This document shows positions 52,244-62,277 of a DNA stretch of 64,000 nt, piece after piece. Positions within the stretch are counted from its first letter, which is position 1, and the number at the start of each line of letters is the position of its first letter. Made by a program: the position numbers and the translations under genes. Source of the DNA: Closterium sp. Naga37s-1 (Eukaryota; Streptophyta; Zygnematophyceae; Desmidiales; Closteriaceae). The DNA lies in assembly GCA_947471745.1 (NCBI GenBank), contig CANJKZ010000723.1, forward strand, positions 5,869,001-5,933,000, written 5' to 3'. The notes below the pieces were generated by a model. The model saw nothing but the letters and a program-made list of their open reading frames with translations. It made no database searches and was not told the DNA's origin.

Positions 52244-53370
52244 GTGCTGGTAAGTTTGCTCTAGGCGCTGGTGAGTCTGCTCTAGGTGCTGGTGAGTCTG
52301 CTCTCTCTGGTACTGCGCCTGCTGAGGCCTTTATCCCTGGATGACAGCGTGCGGTGATCTGCACGTATGCACGGACGGGCCATCATCTGGCCACGTTCAC
52401 CCGTCGGCCTGGGTCGAGCCTGTACACACTGACTACTAAGCCTCCTCAAGTAGTTGCGTCTGCGTCCGCGTCAGGTCAGCTAGCAGCCTCCTGTTCGTGT
52501 CGCTTCCTGTCGCACCAGACTCTCCTTTGGCAACACCGCATAGGTCACCCCTCCCTGCCACACCTCCGTGGCATGCACTCCCGCCTCCTTGTCTCTGGCC
52601 TTCCCAGGTCTCTGCCTCCCCTCCCACCCTCGCCTGCCCCTCCCTGCCTTCCCTGTGTCGAGGGGCGGCAGCGAGCTGCTCCTCACTCCTCCTCGTTTCC
52701 CCCAACGACTGCTCCCCTGCAGACTACATGGACGTGTGGGGCCCAGCCCGCGTCAAGGGACAGGGTTGCGAGCGATACTTTCTGCTGGTTGTTGACGACT
52801 ACTCGCGTTACACCACGGTCTTCCCTTTGCGCAGCAAGGGGGAGGTCGCTGATGTTTTGATCCCTTGGATCCGCGCAGTCCGTCTCCAGCTCCGCGAGCG
52901 GTTCGATACGGACCTTCCTGTCCTGCGTCTGCACTCTGACAGAGGTGGTGAGTTCTCTTTCGACCTCTTGCAGGTCTTTCGTCGTAGGGAGGGCATCATC
53001 CAATCGTTCACGCTTCCGGCCTCTCCACAGCAGATAGGAGTTGCTGAGCGCCGTATTCGCTTAGTCATGGAGGTCGCTCGTACCTCCATGATCCATGCGA
53101 CTGCTCCCCATTTTCTGTGGCCGTTTGCGGTCCGGTACGCTGCGCATCAGCTCAACCTCTGGCCCCGTGTCTCCTTGCCGGAGACCTCGCTTACACTGCG
53201 TTAGACGGGAGAGGTTGGCGATGCGTCGGTGTTCCGGGTCTGGGGCTGTCGTGAATTTGTCCGCGATACCTCCGCGGACAAGATTTCATCGCGCGCCGTT
53301 CCTTGCGTCTTCCTTGGCTTTCCCCCTTACGCGCCTGGCTGGCAGTTTTACTACCCCACCTTGCGCCGTG
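52244..53370 (+). pseudogene. integrase region of J
   Basis: The upstream part retains ARTGHHLATFTRRPGSSLYT and LLWQHRIGHPSLPHLRGMHS, CLPCVEGRQRAAPHSSSFP. The core has MDVWGPARVKGQGCERYFL, LVVDDYSRYTTVFPLRSK, LRLHSDRGGEFSFDLLQVF and TLPASPQQIGVAERRIRL. The C-terminal part has SRAVPCVFLGFPPYAPGW. The stretch 52244-52340 holds a small tandem run (CTCTAGGTGCTGGTGAGTCTG-like, three to four units). A fossil with a few breaks. Confidence 0.82.
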
Positions 53371-53379
53371 TCCTACCCT

Positions 53380-54420
53380 GGAGGTGCTGGAGGTACTGCT
53401 GGTACTGGAGGTACTGTAGGTGCTGGAGCTACTAGTCCTGGAGGTCCCACTGGTGCCTCGCCCCAGCGGTCTAGCCAGCTGGAGCCTCTCTCACCACAGC
53501 AGCTGAGCGAGTGGTACGCTTGGCGCACCCGCCTTCGGAGTCGCTCTACTGGAGCTGGAGGCTCTGCCGCTGGAGGCGCAGGCGCTGGAGGCACTAGTGC
53601 TGCTGGTGCTGGAGGTGTTGGTGGTGCTGGCACTGCTGGTCCCGGGGGTGCTCGTGCTGGTGGCGCTGGAGCTGCCGGAGCTGGTGGTGCTGCTAGTGCT
53701 GGAGGTGCTGGAGGTAGTGGAGTTTCTAGAGCTGCTGGAGCTGGTGGTGCTGCTGCTGCTGCTGGAGGTGCTGGATCTGCTGGTCCCGGAGCTGCTCGTA
53801 CTGGAGGCACTGGAGCTGCCGGAGGTGGTGGTGCTGCTGCTACTGGAGGTACTAGAGGTACTGGAGCTGCTGGTCCCGGAGGTGCTCGTGCTGGAGGTAC
53901 TGCAGATGCTGGAGCTGCTGGACCTGGAGGTGCTTGTGCTGGAGGCACTGGAGCTGCCGGAGCTGGTGGTACTGCTGGTGCTGGAGGTACTGGAGCTGCT
54001 GGAGCTGGTGGTGGTGCTGGTGCTGGAGGTGCTAGAGGTGCTGGAGGTGCTAGAGCTGCTGGTCCCGGAGGTGCTCGTACTGGAGGTACTGGAGCTGCTC
54101 GAGCTGGTGGTGCTGCTGGTGCTGGAGGTGCTGGAGGTGCTGGAGGTGCAGGACCTGCTGGTCCCGGAGGTGCTCGTACTGGAGGTACTGGAGCTGATGG
54201 AGCTGGTGGTGGTGCTTCTGCTGGAGGTGGTGGAGGTGCTAGAGGTGCTGAAGGTGCTGGAGCTGGAGGCCTTGGAGCTGGAGGTGCTGGCGCTTTGGGT
54301 GCTAGAGCTGTCGGTACTAGTGCTGAAGGCACTGTGCAGCGTCGACTGTTTTTTGTTCCGCCGTCGCCGTCGTCTCTGCCGCCACCTTGCACGGCACTTC
54401 GCCAGGTTCTTAGTCTCCCG
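53380..54420 (+). repeat. integrase-RT linker minisatellite of J
   Basis: GGAGGTGCTGGAGCTGCTGG-type units. The coding frame is Gly/Ala-rich (GGAGAGGTGAAGAGG), and other frames give Leu/Val/Glu-rich or, antisense, Pro/Ala- and Ser/Thr-rich open stretches over 300 codons long. It corresponds to the linkers of B and C. The antisense frames have no recognisable domain. Confidence 0.75.
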
Positions 54421-55008
54421 TCTTCTACTGGCCTTACTCCTCCCTTGCTGTGTCCACCGCCTCACCAGTCGCAGCCACAGCTACAGCCAGACTCCCCACT
54501 GCCTGCTCCTTCTCCTTACACTGAGCAAACAGACTCTCTACCAGAGCATCGTGAGCCTGCGTCTCGCCCTACCTCGTCTGTTCGTGCTAGTCGCACTGAT
54601 CGTCGTGCTCCGCGTCTTCGTCCTCCTCCTGTCCCCAGCACTCACAGTATGACACTTCGTCCTTCCTCTGTTCCACTGCGACTTCCCCTGCTGTCTCCTC
54701 CTGCGTAGTCTATTCCTGACGGTCCGAACCCTAAGTCTGACTTAGTTCATGCTGCCAGTGCTACTGTCACGCGTCTCCTAGCCACTTTTGTTACTGACCC
54801 TTCGTTTGAGTCCACTGCTGCGTCTGCCTTAGTCGCTGAGCTTGTTGACTTTGTTGCTGCTTGTCGTCTCCACTACGCCGCTAGTATTGTTGTTGAGTCT
54901 GAGTCTGTCTATCCTCTGTCCGTCGAGGGTGAGTGTGCTCTTGGCACGGACGTCTTTGAGGACAGGCAGGAGGACTTTGAGTGTCTTGCAGCTGCTGTAC
55001 CTCATCTC

Positions 55009-56633
55009 GTGTCCATGCTGCTTGCACCTGAGGGAGACCCGGATGCTCCAAACATCCCGACCCCGCACTCTTACGCAGAGGCGATTATGGTTCCCTACTC
55101 CTCTCAGTGGCAGACAGCCATGGACGCAGAGATGGCATCCTGGAAGTCCACAGGCACTTACGTCGATGCAGTTCCCCCTCCTGGGGCGAACATAGTCGAT
55201 GGCATGTGGATTTTTAGGGTGAAGCGGTCGCCGTGTTCTCCGCGTGTCTTCAAGGCTCGTTACGTTGCACGAGGCTTTAGTCAGTGACAGGGAGTTGACT
55301 TCTTCCAGACCTTCTCCCCTACCCCGAAGATGACCACTCTTCGGGTGCTGCTGCGCGTCGCCGCTCAGCGTGACTACGAGCTTCACTCTCTTGACTTCAG
55401 CACAGCTTTCTTACAGGGCAGCCTGCACGAGGAGATCTGGCTACGCCGCCCACCTGGCTTCACTGGGTGGTTTCCTGCAGTACCCAGTGGAGCCTCCGGC
55501 GGCCAGTCTACGGTCTCCGCCAGGCGCCTCGTGAGTGGCACGACATACTGAGGATGACACTTGCGGCTCTTGGGCTTGCTCCTTCGACTGCTGACCCGTC
55601 GGTGTTTCTGCGCACTGACACTTTGCTGCCGCCGTTCTACATCCTTGTGTACGTCAACGACTTGGTCTTTACCACTTATAACACTGAGACACTGACTCTA
55701 GTGAAGTCGGAGCTGCAGAAGAGACACACATGCACAGACCTGGGTGAGCTACGCAGCTATCTTGGCTTGCAGATCACCCGGGACAGAGCACGCCGCACCA
55801 TCACCCTGACTCAGCCACACATGGTGCACCAGGTCCTTCAGCGCTTCGACTTCACTTGGTCCTCGCCACAGTCCACTCCTCTGGCTACCGGTCACTCGCT
55901 CTCAGCTCCACCTTCGGACGAGTCCGTAGAGCCGAGCGGCCCGTATCTAGAGCTTGTGGGCTGCCTCATGTTCCCGATGACCTGCAGTCGACCTGACCTT
56001 GCTTACCCTCTCAGCATCCTGGCACGCTACGTTGCGCCCGGGAGACACCGACCAGAGCACTGGGAGGCCGCTAAGAGGGTGTTGCGCTACTTGTGCAGTA
56101 CGTCAGGCATGGGGCTTGTGCTTGGAGGACGGGGTCCAGTTGTTCTCACTGGCCACGCAAACACGTCTTGGGTTGACGACTTGGCTACGCAGCGGTCGTC
56201 ATAGGGTTACAGTTTCAGCCTTGGCTCCGGTTCTGTTTCTTGGCGGTCTACCCGCTCATCTTCTGTTCTCAGTTCCAGTTGTGAGGCTGAGATCTACACA
56301 GGGGTCATGGCTGCAAAGGAGTTACACTGGCTCACCTACCTGCTGACCGACTTGGGAGAGCGGCCTAGTTCTCCTCCAGTACTATACGTAGACAACAAGG
56401 CCAAGATTGTATTGTGTCAGGAGCATAGACTGGAGCGCAGGACGAAGCACATCACTCTACGTTACTTCTTTGCTCGAGAGTTGCAGCAGCGTGGTCAGCT
56501 TCGTCTTGCTTACGTGGCCGCTAGGGCCAACACTGCTGATATATTCACCAAGGCACTTCAGCCTCGTGATCATCAGCGTTTCTGTACTGTTTTAGGCCTT
56601 GTGCCTACTTTGCCTCACTTGCTCACTTCGTGA
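55009..56633 (+). pseudogene. RT and RNase H of J
   Basis: RT: QWQTAMDAEMASWKSTGTYV, MTTLRVLLRVAAQRDYELHS, LDFSTAFLQGSLHEEIWL, LVYVNDLVFTTYNTETLT, LGELRSYLGLQITRDRARR. RNase H: HANTSWVDD, HRLERRTKHITLRYFFAREL, ARANTADIFTKALQPRDHQ and the closing FCTVLGLVP. A fossil with about three or four breaks in this part. Confidence 0.85.
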
Positions 56634-56635
56634 CT

Positions 56636-56862
56636 TTGCTTGTACTGTGATCTATAAACTTGTACCTGCATGCTTACACTTGCTAGGTTATAATCACTTT
56701 ATTGTTTGTTCCCATATATATAACTCTGCATGTGAACTGGCCTTATGGCCACTTGCTTGTGCTCAGAGTGTGTGGTGCCTTCGTGATCCACCCTGAGCTT
56801 GCTTTGCTTTTCTTGACTGGTCTTGTGACCCCTTATTCTCCCCCACTTTGCCTATGGGGGTG
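56636..56862 (+). other. 3' untranslated region of J with twin mini-hairpins
   Basis: GGCCTTATGGCC at 56739-56750 and GGTCTTGTGACC at 56819-56830 keep their stems. The TGATCCACCCTGAGCTTGC motif lies between them. The polypurine tract CCTATGGGGGTG ends at 56862. Confidence 0.7.
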
Positions 56863-56995
56863 TGTCAAACTATAATGCTACTTATGTTGTGTAGGCTGTA
56901 GTGGGGTAGCATATATGGGGTACAACCCCATTAGGGTTAGTACTTGTGCCTCATTTCTGATCAATGCATTTATTCCTGCTCCTTAATTTCTGACA
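56863..56995 (+). repeat. 3' LTR of J
   Basis: 133 bp, TGTCAAACTATAATG...AATTTCTGACA, followed by AGGGT. Confidence 0.9.
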
Positions 56996-57000
56996 AGGGT

Positions 57001-57405
57001 GCGACACGACGGATAGGGAGGCGCGACGGGTGCGAGGGTACGGGATGTGACGGGCGCGACGTGACGGGACGGGCAGGGCGAGACGTGGCGGGCAGGGAGG
57101 CGCGACGGGCGCGAGGGGACGGGACGGGACGAGTGCAACAGGCGCTAAGGGACGGGACGGGCGCGACGCGCGCTAGGGGACGGGACGGGCGCGACGGTAT
57201 GGCGCTACGGGCGTGGTAGGCGAGGTGCAATGGGCGCGAGTGGGTCAAATGGGAGGAACGGGAATCCGACAGGATCCTTACCTAGGTGATACCATGTCAG
57301 AAACGGAACCGTGTGTGTATTACTGTGAGTTGGGGTACATATATCTAACCCTAAGAACTGTACCCCACATGACAAGCCTCACTACAGGCTACAACATTTG
57401 ATGGG
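57001..57405 (-). mobile_element. leader and 5' LTR of element K
   Basis: The G-rich leader repeats (57001-57240) match 9590-9894. They are followed by a PBS complement (TGATACCA, about 57283-57294) and an LTR from 57295 (TGTCAGAAAC...) to about 57405. The LTR resembles those of B and N in its TTGGGGTACA and GACAAGCCTCACTACAGGCT stretches. Its outer edge is blurred, and no TSD can be tested because the other end of K is not in the window. Confidence 0.7.
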
Positions 57406-57939
57406 AGGTAGTGTAACGAATTTGCCTAGTTCCTTACTGAGGCATCCTATGCGCGCAAAATTACAACTTTCGGAGTTTCAGGCTCGGTCCGATTACCCCG
57501 CCCTCCAATCGTCCCTCGCGTCGCCTTCGTGTTTTCCAACCCAGAACCTACACCCAAGTCCCGACCATGCGCGGTGCCGCAACCTCGACCTACCGTAGCT
57601 AGACCTTGCTATATCAATGCTAGGCAGGCCCCTAGATTCGTTTTGAGGCACTCTGATCGATCAGACTACACCCCTCCTCGAACTCTGTCGTTCAGAGGTG
57701 CCTCAAAATTCTAGTCTGATTATTCAGATAAGCACAACTTTTTTTGTCTGAACTGTCAGAGTTACCTTCAAATTTTAAGATGATCATGCAGTTTCGTAAA
57801 AGCATTAATAGCATTGAAGCTGCATCAGACAAATCAGACCATCGAGTTTCAATGCTAGTCCCTGAAGCAAAGTTATCGAGACGAATCTTTCTCGAAGTTC
57901 CGATAAGTAACCCCCCACTTCCCCCCTCCCATGCGTAAC
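57406..57939 (+). other. non-LTR sequence with no recognised gene
   Basis: Moderate GC, no long frame with a recognisable motif, and no similarity to the neighbouring elements. The only structure I see is the fold-back at 57632-57714. It is the first host-like sequence outside the nested elements. Confidence 0.4.
57632..57714. repeat. small fold-back (inverted repeat)
   Basis: The left arm (57632-57655, CTAGATTCGTTTTGAGGCAC then TCTG) pairs with the right arm (57693-57714, CAGAGGTGCCTCAAAATTC then TAG). There are two small irregularities and a spacer of about 37 bp. A further 9-bp pair (ATCAGACTA and TAGTCTGAT) lies just inside and outside the arms. It could be a MITE remnant or a hairpin-forming locus. 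No TSD was established. Confidence 0.5.
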
Positions 57940-58175
57940 TGTCAGAATCCCAACTACTAGACCATTGGGATAAAAGGGCTTGTTAAATAGCGGGTAAGTG
58001 CGCCCATAACCCCACAGGCCAACATGTCTGTAACCCTTCCCTAGGATCAATCGGGAATCACCAGTGGACCTCTGACACCCCCCCGCAATGGGATGCCCGA
58101 AATGCACACACTAGGATTCGAACCCAAGACCTTCGCTCTATTACCATGTCAGAATCCCAACCACTAGACCACCTG
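57940..58175 (-). mobile_element. tRNA-Glu-like SINE with an extra A-box half
   Basis: On the minus strand the unit begins GGTGGTCTAGTGGTTGGGAT. Its A box is TGGTCTAGTGG (complement at 58161-58171) and its B box is GGTTCGAATCC (complement at 58114-58124), 36 bases apart, as in a tRNA-derived Pol III promoter. The head resembles tRNA-Glu. A tRNA-unrelated body of about 150 bp follows. The far end (57941-57964) repeats the A-box half again (TGGTCTAGTAGTTGGGATTC). The head is not a functional tRNA because the acceptor stem does not pair. No poly-A tail is obvious. Confidence 0.65.
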
Positions 58176-58189
58176 AATTACTCAACGCG

Positions 58190-58890
58190 AGTCAACGCAA
58201 AAGCGTTAGGTTTGGAACTGGGTTAGGGGGAGGTTCGGGTGGGTTGTGCTCGGAGCGATCCTGCGAAATAACCTTAGCGACAAGACTTTTCGCCACACCG
58301 GTAGAGTGAGAAAAACGGCTCAGTGAGCAATTGCATTCGACACACTTGAGAGAAAGCAGGTTTCTCATACTGTGCACAGTTTGCCTCATTACGAGAAACT
58401 GAGTAAGTGAGACTAGTACTCTACCTGGACAGACATCAAATGCGTAAAAGTACTAGTTGTGGCTAACAGGGCGCGCACGTCCATAATAGAAACGTACGTG
58501 CCACGATTTTTTGCGGCGCGCATAACACGATAGAGACAAGAGGCAGGTTTGTAACACGGACGGTCGTGTAAGGCGCCTCGCCCGCCCAAGTATGGGAACG
58601 AGAAAAAGCGCTTTCGCCCTTCCGGCTTGAATGCTGTCCGTCGCTGGCCACGAAATGCACGCCAATTCCACCCATCGAGATCGCATTCACTCCCTTCTCA
58701 CGCCGCGTTGCACTCACATCGTTTCCGCGATGCTATGTCTACCATCGACAAAAATTCCCACATCTGGCGCCTGCGCATTCGCCGCGTCGCCACTCGTCAC
58801 TTTTTTACGAGCCCCTCGATTTCCTGCACGTCGCCCACATTTCACTTCCAGTCGCACTTGCCTTTTCTTACCGTCGCCCTCTTTTACTAT
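58190..58890. other. non-coding stretch, nothing recognised
   Basis: Mixed-composition sequence with no frame carrying a known motif, no repeat longer than about 12 bp and no RNA gene signature. Pyrimidine bias on the plus strand begins near 58630 and grows to the right. Confidence 0.35.
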
Positions 58891-58899
58891 CCGCATCGT

Positions 58900-60900
58900 A
58901 CTCATTTCCAATCCCGCCGTACACCACTACCAATGCACTGCCTACCCTTTATCTTCCTATCGCCCTAATGGGTCCCATTACCCTTTCACTCGCTCAAATT
59001 TCCCATCCCATCGCTTTCATCTCACTTCCGAATGCCCTTCCAATTTCTCGTCACGAAGGCCTTTTTTACCCTTTCCGTCGCCCACATTCCCCCTTCCAGA
59101 GGCCTTCATTTTCCTTCCCGACCCCCATTTTCCCCTTCCTGTCGCCCCCAGCTCCCTTCTCGCTGCCATCATTTCCGTCCCGAGGGGTCTCATCCCCCCA
59201 TCCATCGCCCTTCATTCCCTCTCTGTCTCCCTCATTTCCCTCCCAGATTCCTTGGCACTTCCCCGCACCTCCGCGCTCTACGTCACACTTTCCATATATC
59301 GTGTGGTAAGAATCTTTCCCTAATCGTCGCACACGCATGTGACGGCCGCAGCCGCACTCGTTCCCCGTTAGGAAAGCTCACCCCCTCTTGTCCGTATTTC
59401 TCCCCGCATCCTTTCCTTACGCACTTCCCTCCATTCACGCTTTACGCACTCCCCCAAAAGTCCCTGCTTCCATGCCTTCATTCCACCCTAGCTCCCTGGC
59501 ATAAAACGATCCGAACCCACATCATCCACCGCTTTCTTCCACGCTTCATCCTTCGACCAATTCTATCATAGCTACCGCACCAACCTTCCCCCCTCTCTCT
59601 GCGCTACCAATTGCTTGCGTCCCGCTGCCATCTCATCCTCGCCCATCACCCACCGTGTCGCCCACGCAGGCCTTCCGTTCCACCTTGCGTCCGAGCCCGT
59701 CAAATCCTTGCTCGGAAATTCCTAACTCGCTGCCCACAGTGTCCCTCCCGTCGCCCTCACCGTCGTCGCACTGTGCATGTCCGCCGCTCTCCCTGCCCCA
59801 CAATTCACCTGCCAATATGTTATAAGCACCTCCACATTTCGTGCTCGCCGCCAACAGGGGTACCTTGCGTAGGAGCCCGTACTTTTAGCACCCTTCCTTC
59901 CTTACTTCCTCATCTTCGTGCTTCCTATTCCGACACACTTCCTTCCTCCCTTACTACCATCTCGCTCTCTCTCCTTCCCCACCTGTGTCTCCTTTTCAAA
60001 CGTCCAACCTTCCTCATTTCCCTTCCCGTCGCTCCCATTTCCCATCCCTCTGCCCTCACATCCCTTCAATCCGCCCTCCCTTCCCATCCCTCTGCCCTCA
60101 CATTCCATTGTTCCGCCTTCACATCCATTCGGTCGCCTTCACGGGACATCGCCCTTAGTGTCCATCCGGTCGCCCTTGCATCCACTCTTCCTCTTTTCCC
60201 GTCTCAGAGAGCTCATTTCCCTTCCCGTCACTACCATTCCCCATCCATCCGCCCTCACATCCCATCCCTCTGCCCTCACATCCCTTCAATCCGCCCTCAC
60301 ATCCCATCCCTCCGCCCTCACATCCCTTCAATCCGCCCTCACATCCCATCTCTCAGCCCTCACCTCCCATTCCTAAGCCCTCACATCCCATCCCTCCGCC
60401 CTCACATCCCATCCCTCCACCCTCCCTTCCCATCCCTCCGCCCTCCCTTCCCATCCCTCCCCCCTCCCTTCCCATCCCTCCGCCCTCAGAGGATCCCTCC
60501 GCCCTCATTTGATCCCTCCGCCCTCACATCCCATCCCTCCGCCCTCACATCCCATCCCTCCGCCCTCACATCCCAATTCCCTTCCAATCACCCACAATTC
60601 CCTTCCCGTCACGCTCATTTCCCTTCCCGTCACCTCATTCCCCATCCTGCTGCCCTCACATACCACCCCGTCACCCTCACATCCCATCCCGTCACCCTCA
60701 CATCACATCCCATTCCGTCACCCTCACATCCCATCCTGTCACCCTCACATCCCAACCCGTCACCCTCACATCCCTTTCCGTCGCCCTCACAGCCCTTCCC
60801 GTTGTCCTTGCATCCCCTGGTCCACCCCCCAACCCCTCCCTTCCTCGCCCACATTTGCCACTCCAACAACCCAGGCAGCCCCTCCCAGAGCCAAATAGGG
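58900..60900 (+). repeat. decayed 21-bp pyrimidine-rich minisatellite
   Basis: The plus strand is overwhelmingly C/T. Three zones share a period of about 21 bp: a degenerate zone (58960-60020; CATTTCCCTTCCCGTCGCCC-type units), a well-ordered zone (60030-60560; core CCCTCACATCCCATCCC) and a variant zone (60640-60800; core CCGTCACCCTCACATCCCA). A frame of about 500 codons (59611-61116) stays open because 21 is a multiple of three, giving a seven-residue Ser/Ala/Leu/Thr/His/Pro repeat. I do not regard it as a gene. Confidence 0.8.
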
Positions 60901-61909
60901 GTGCTGTACTTTCCAACAGATCTGACATCCTACTTTTTTACGCACGCACGCTCCCACATACGGAACACCTTCCCGCAAAGAGCCAGGTACGACCTTCCCC
61001 TTGCTTTAAATGTACCTCATAGCCTCTTCCCTTTCTTTCGGTCAGGGCCTGAAGTGCCTCCTTTCTCTATGCCACCCCACCCCAGTCCTCTTTCCATCCC
61101 CACGATGACGTCCTGACTCCTCGCTTCATATCCCATCCCGCTGCCCTAACCTCCCCTCCCATCCCGACATGTCAGGCTGAGACTCCTAGAGCTCCGAAAT
61201 GGGCGGAACCGAAATGGGCAGACAGGAAATGGGACGGAGAAGAAGGGATTGGGAGGGATGAGTAGGTGGATTCGCGTGAGGGGCTCAGTGGTACGCACTC
61301 ACATCTACTTGACACGCCTCGCACTCACGGCGCTGCTACGTATTGATGCGATGTTCGTCATTCTCACGCGCTCACTGTGCAACCCGCGCTTGGCGGAGGG
61401 TGTTGGCGCAAGTGGCGAGGTGCGCAACACGATTGGCGGCTCGCCCGAGCGCGCGATGGCGGGAGCAAGCGCGACTATACGCGCCCGCGGTGGCGAAGCA
61501 GGCAGGGCAGGGGCGATTGATAGGAGTGGGGCGGTGATCGGGTGTGGGAGTGTTGCGTGTGGGGATGGGCGAGCCACCTCGCATCACTCCATACCACCGT
61601 CGCACGCATCCCTCCACCAGTCGTGGGGACGGCCAATGGCGCTGCCGCATGAATATGCGCGCACCTCGTCAAGCGCGCACCCCGTCAAGCGTGCACCTCA
61701 TCAAGCGCGCACCTCATCAAGCGCGCACTTGCGCCTGCTTCAGTGGCGCTCACGCGGCTGCAGGCGCGGCTGGCGGAACGGCGTTGGGCGCACGCAGGCG
61801 ACGTGAGCAGCAGAAGCAACGCGCCTAACCATCCTCACACCTATCCATCGTCACACCTATCCATGAATCGACACAGTTGGAGAGCCTCATAACCCCCTGC
61901 ATCACCGCG
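60900..61909. other. intergenic sequence with composition switch and a 16-bp repeat
   Basis: Pyrimidine-rich up to about 61165, then purine-rich on the same strand (GAAATGGGCGGAACCGAAAT near 61196). Four 16-bp units with core GCGCGCACCTCATCAA lie at 61657-61720. No gene recognised. The LTR of N begins at 61910. Confidence 0.45.
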
Positions 61910-62047
61910 TGTTAAGAATGAACAAGCAGGAATGGTGTGAACTATCGAGAGAGTTGGTACAAGTACAAAACCTAAAGGGGTTGTACCCCATGTTGGCTAC
62001 CCCACTATAGCCTACCCATTATACCATAGCATATATATAGTTTGACA
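61910..62047 (-). repeat. 3' LTR of N
   Basis: 138 bp, TGTTAAGAAT...ATAGTTTGACA on the plus strand, with a CATATATATAG run before the end, similar to the start of the solo LTR at 36320-36468. Confidence 0.85.
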
Positions 62048-62277
62048 CACCCCCATAGGCAAAGTGGGGGAGAACAAGGGGTCGCAAGACCAGTCAAGAA
62101 AAGCAATGCAAGCTCAGGGTGGATCACAACGTCACCACACAGTCCGAGCACAAGCAAAAGGGCCACAAGGCCAGTTCACATGCAGAGGTATATATGCAAC
62201 AACAACAGTACAGTGATCACTATCTAGCAAGAGTAAACATGCATCTAGATATATATAGATCACAGTACAACCAAAGT
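62048..62277 (-). other. 3' untranslated region of N with twin mini-hairpins
   Basis: GGTCGCAAGACC at 62080-62091 and GGCCACAAGGCC at 62161-62172 keep the 4-bp stems. The first loop differs from that in E and B. The AGCTCAGGGTGGATCACAA motif lies between. Confidence 0.7.

Larger units (their letters stand above)
50526..56995 (+). mobile_element. Copia element J
   Basis: A structurally complete plus-strand Copia element of 6.5 kb inserted in K leader, with flanking copies AGGGC (50521-50525) and AGGGT (56996-57000) matching at four of five. Parts: 5' LTR 50526-50656, PBS (TGATTTCAGAGCAG, 50657-50670), GC-rich leader (50720-51600), reduced gag with zinc knuckle (51627-52243), protease/integrase junction, integrase (52497-53370), Gly/Ala linker (53380-54420), RT and RNase H (55009-56633), 3' UTR, polypurine tract and 3' LTR 56863-56995. 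LTRs differ at about 12 of 131 positions by eye (about 9%). Broken, with about six or more breaks. Confidence 0.92.

Noticed and set aside
53373-54465. Antisense Pro/Ala-rich (339 codons) and Ser/Thr-rich (324 codons) frames over the J linker
   Set aside because: They are mirror images of the Gly/Ala-coding minisatellite on the plus strand, with no start context or recognisable domain.
58112-58175. A functional tRNA-Glu gene
   Set aside because: A and B boxes are present, but the acceptor stem does not pair and the anticodon arm is not convincing. A repeated half-tRNA follows downstream, which fits a SINE.
59611-61116. A 501-codon plus-strand open frame as a host gene
   Set aside because: It follows the 21-bp minisatellite, its text is a seven-residue Ser/Ala/Leu/His/Pro repeat with no domain, and openness is explained by a period divisible by three and a C/T-rich strand.
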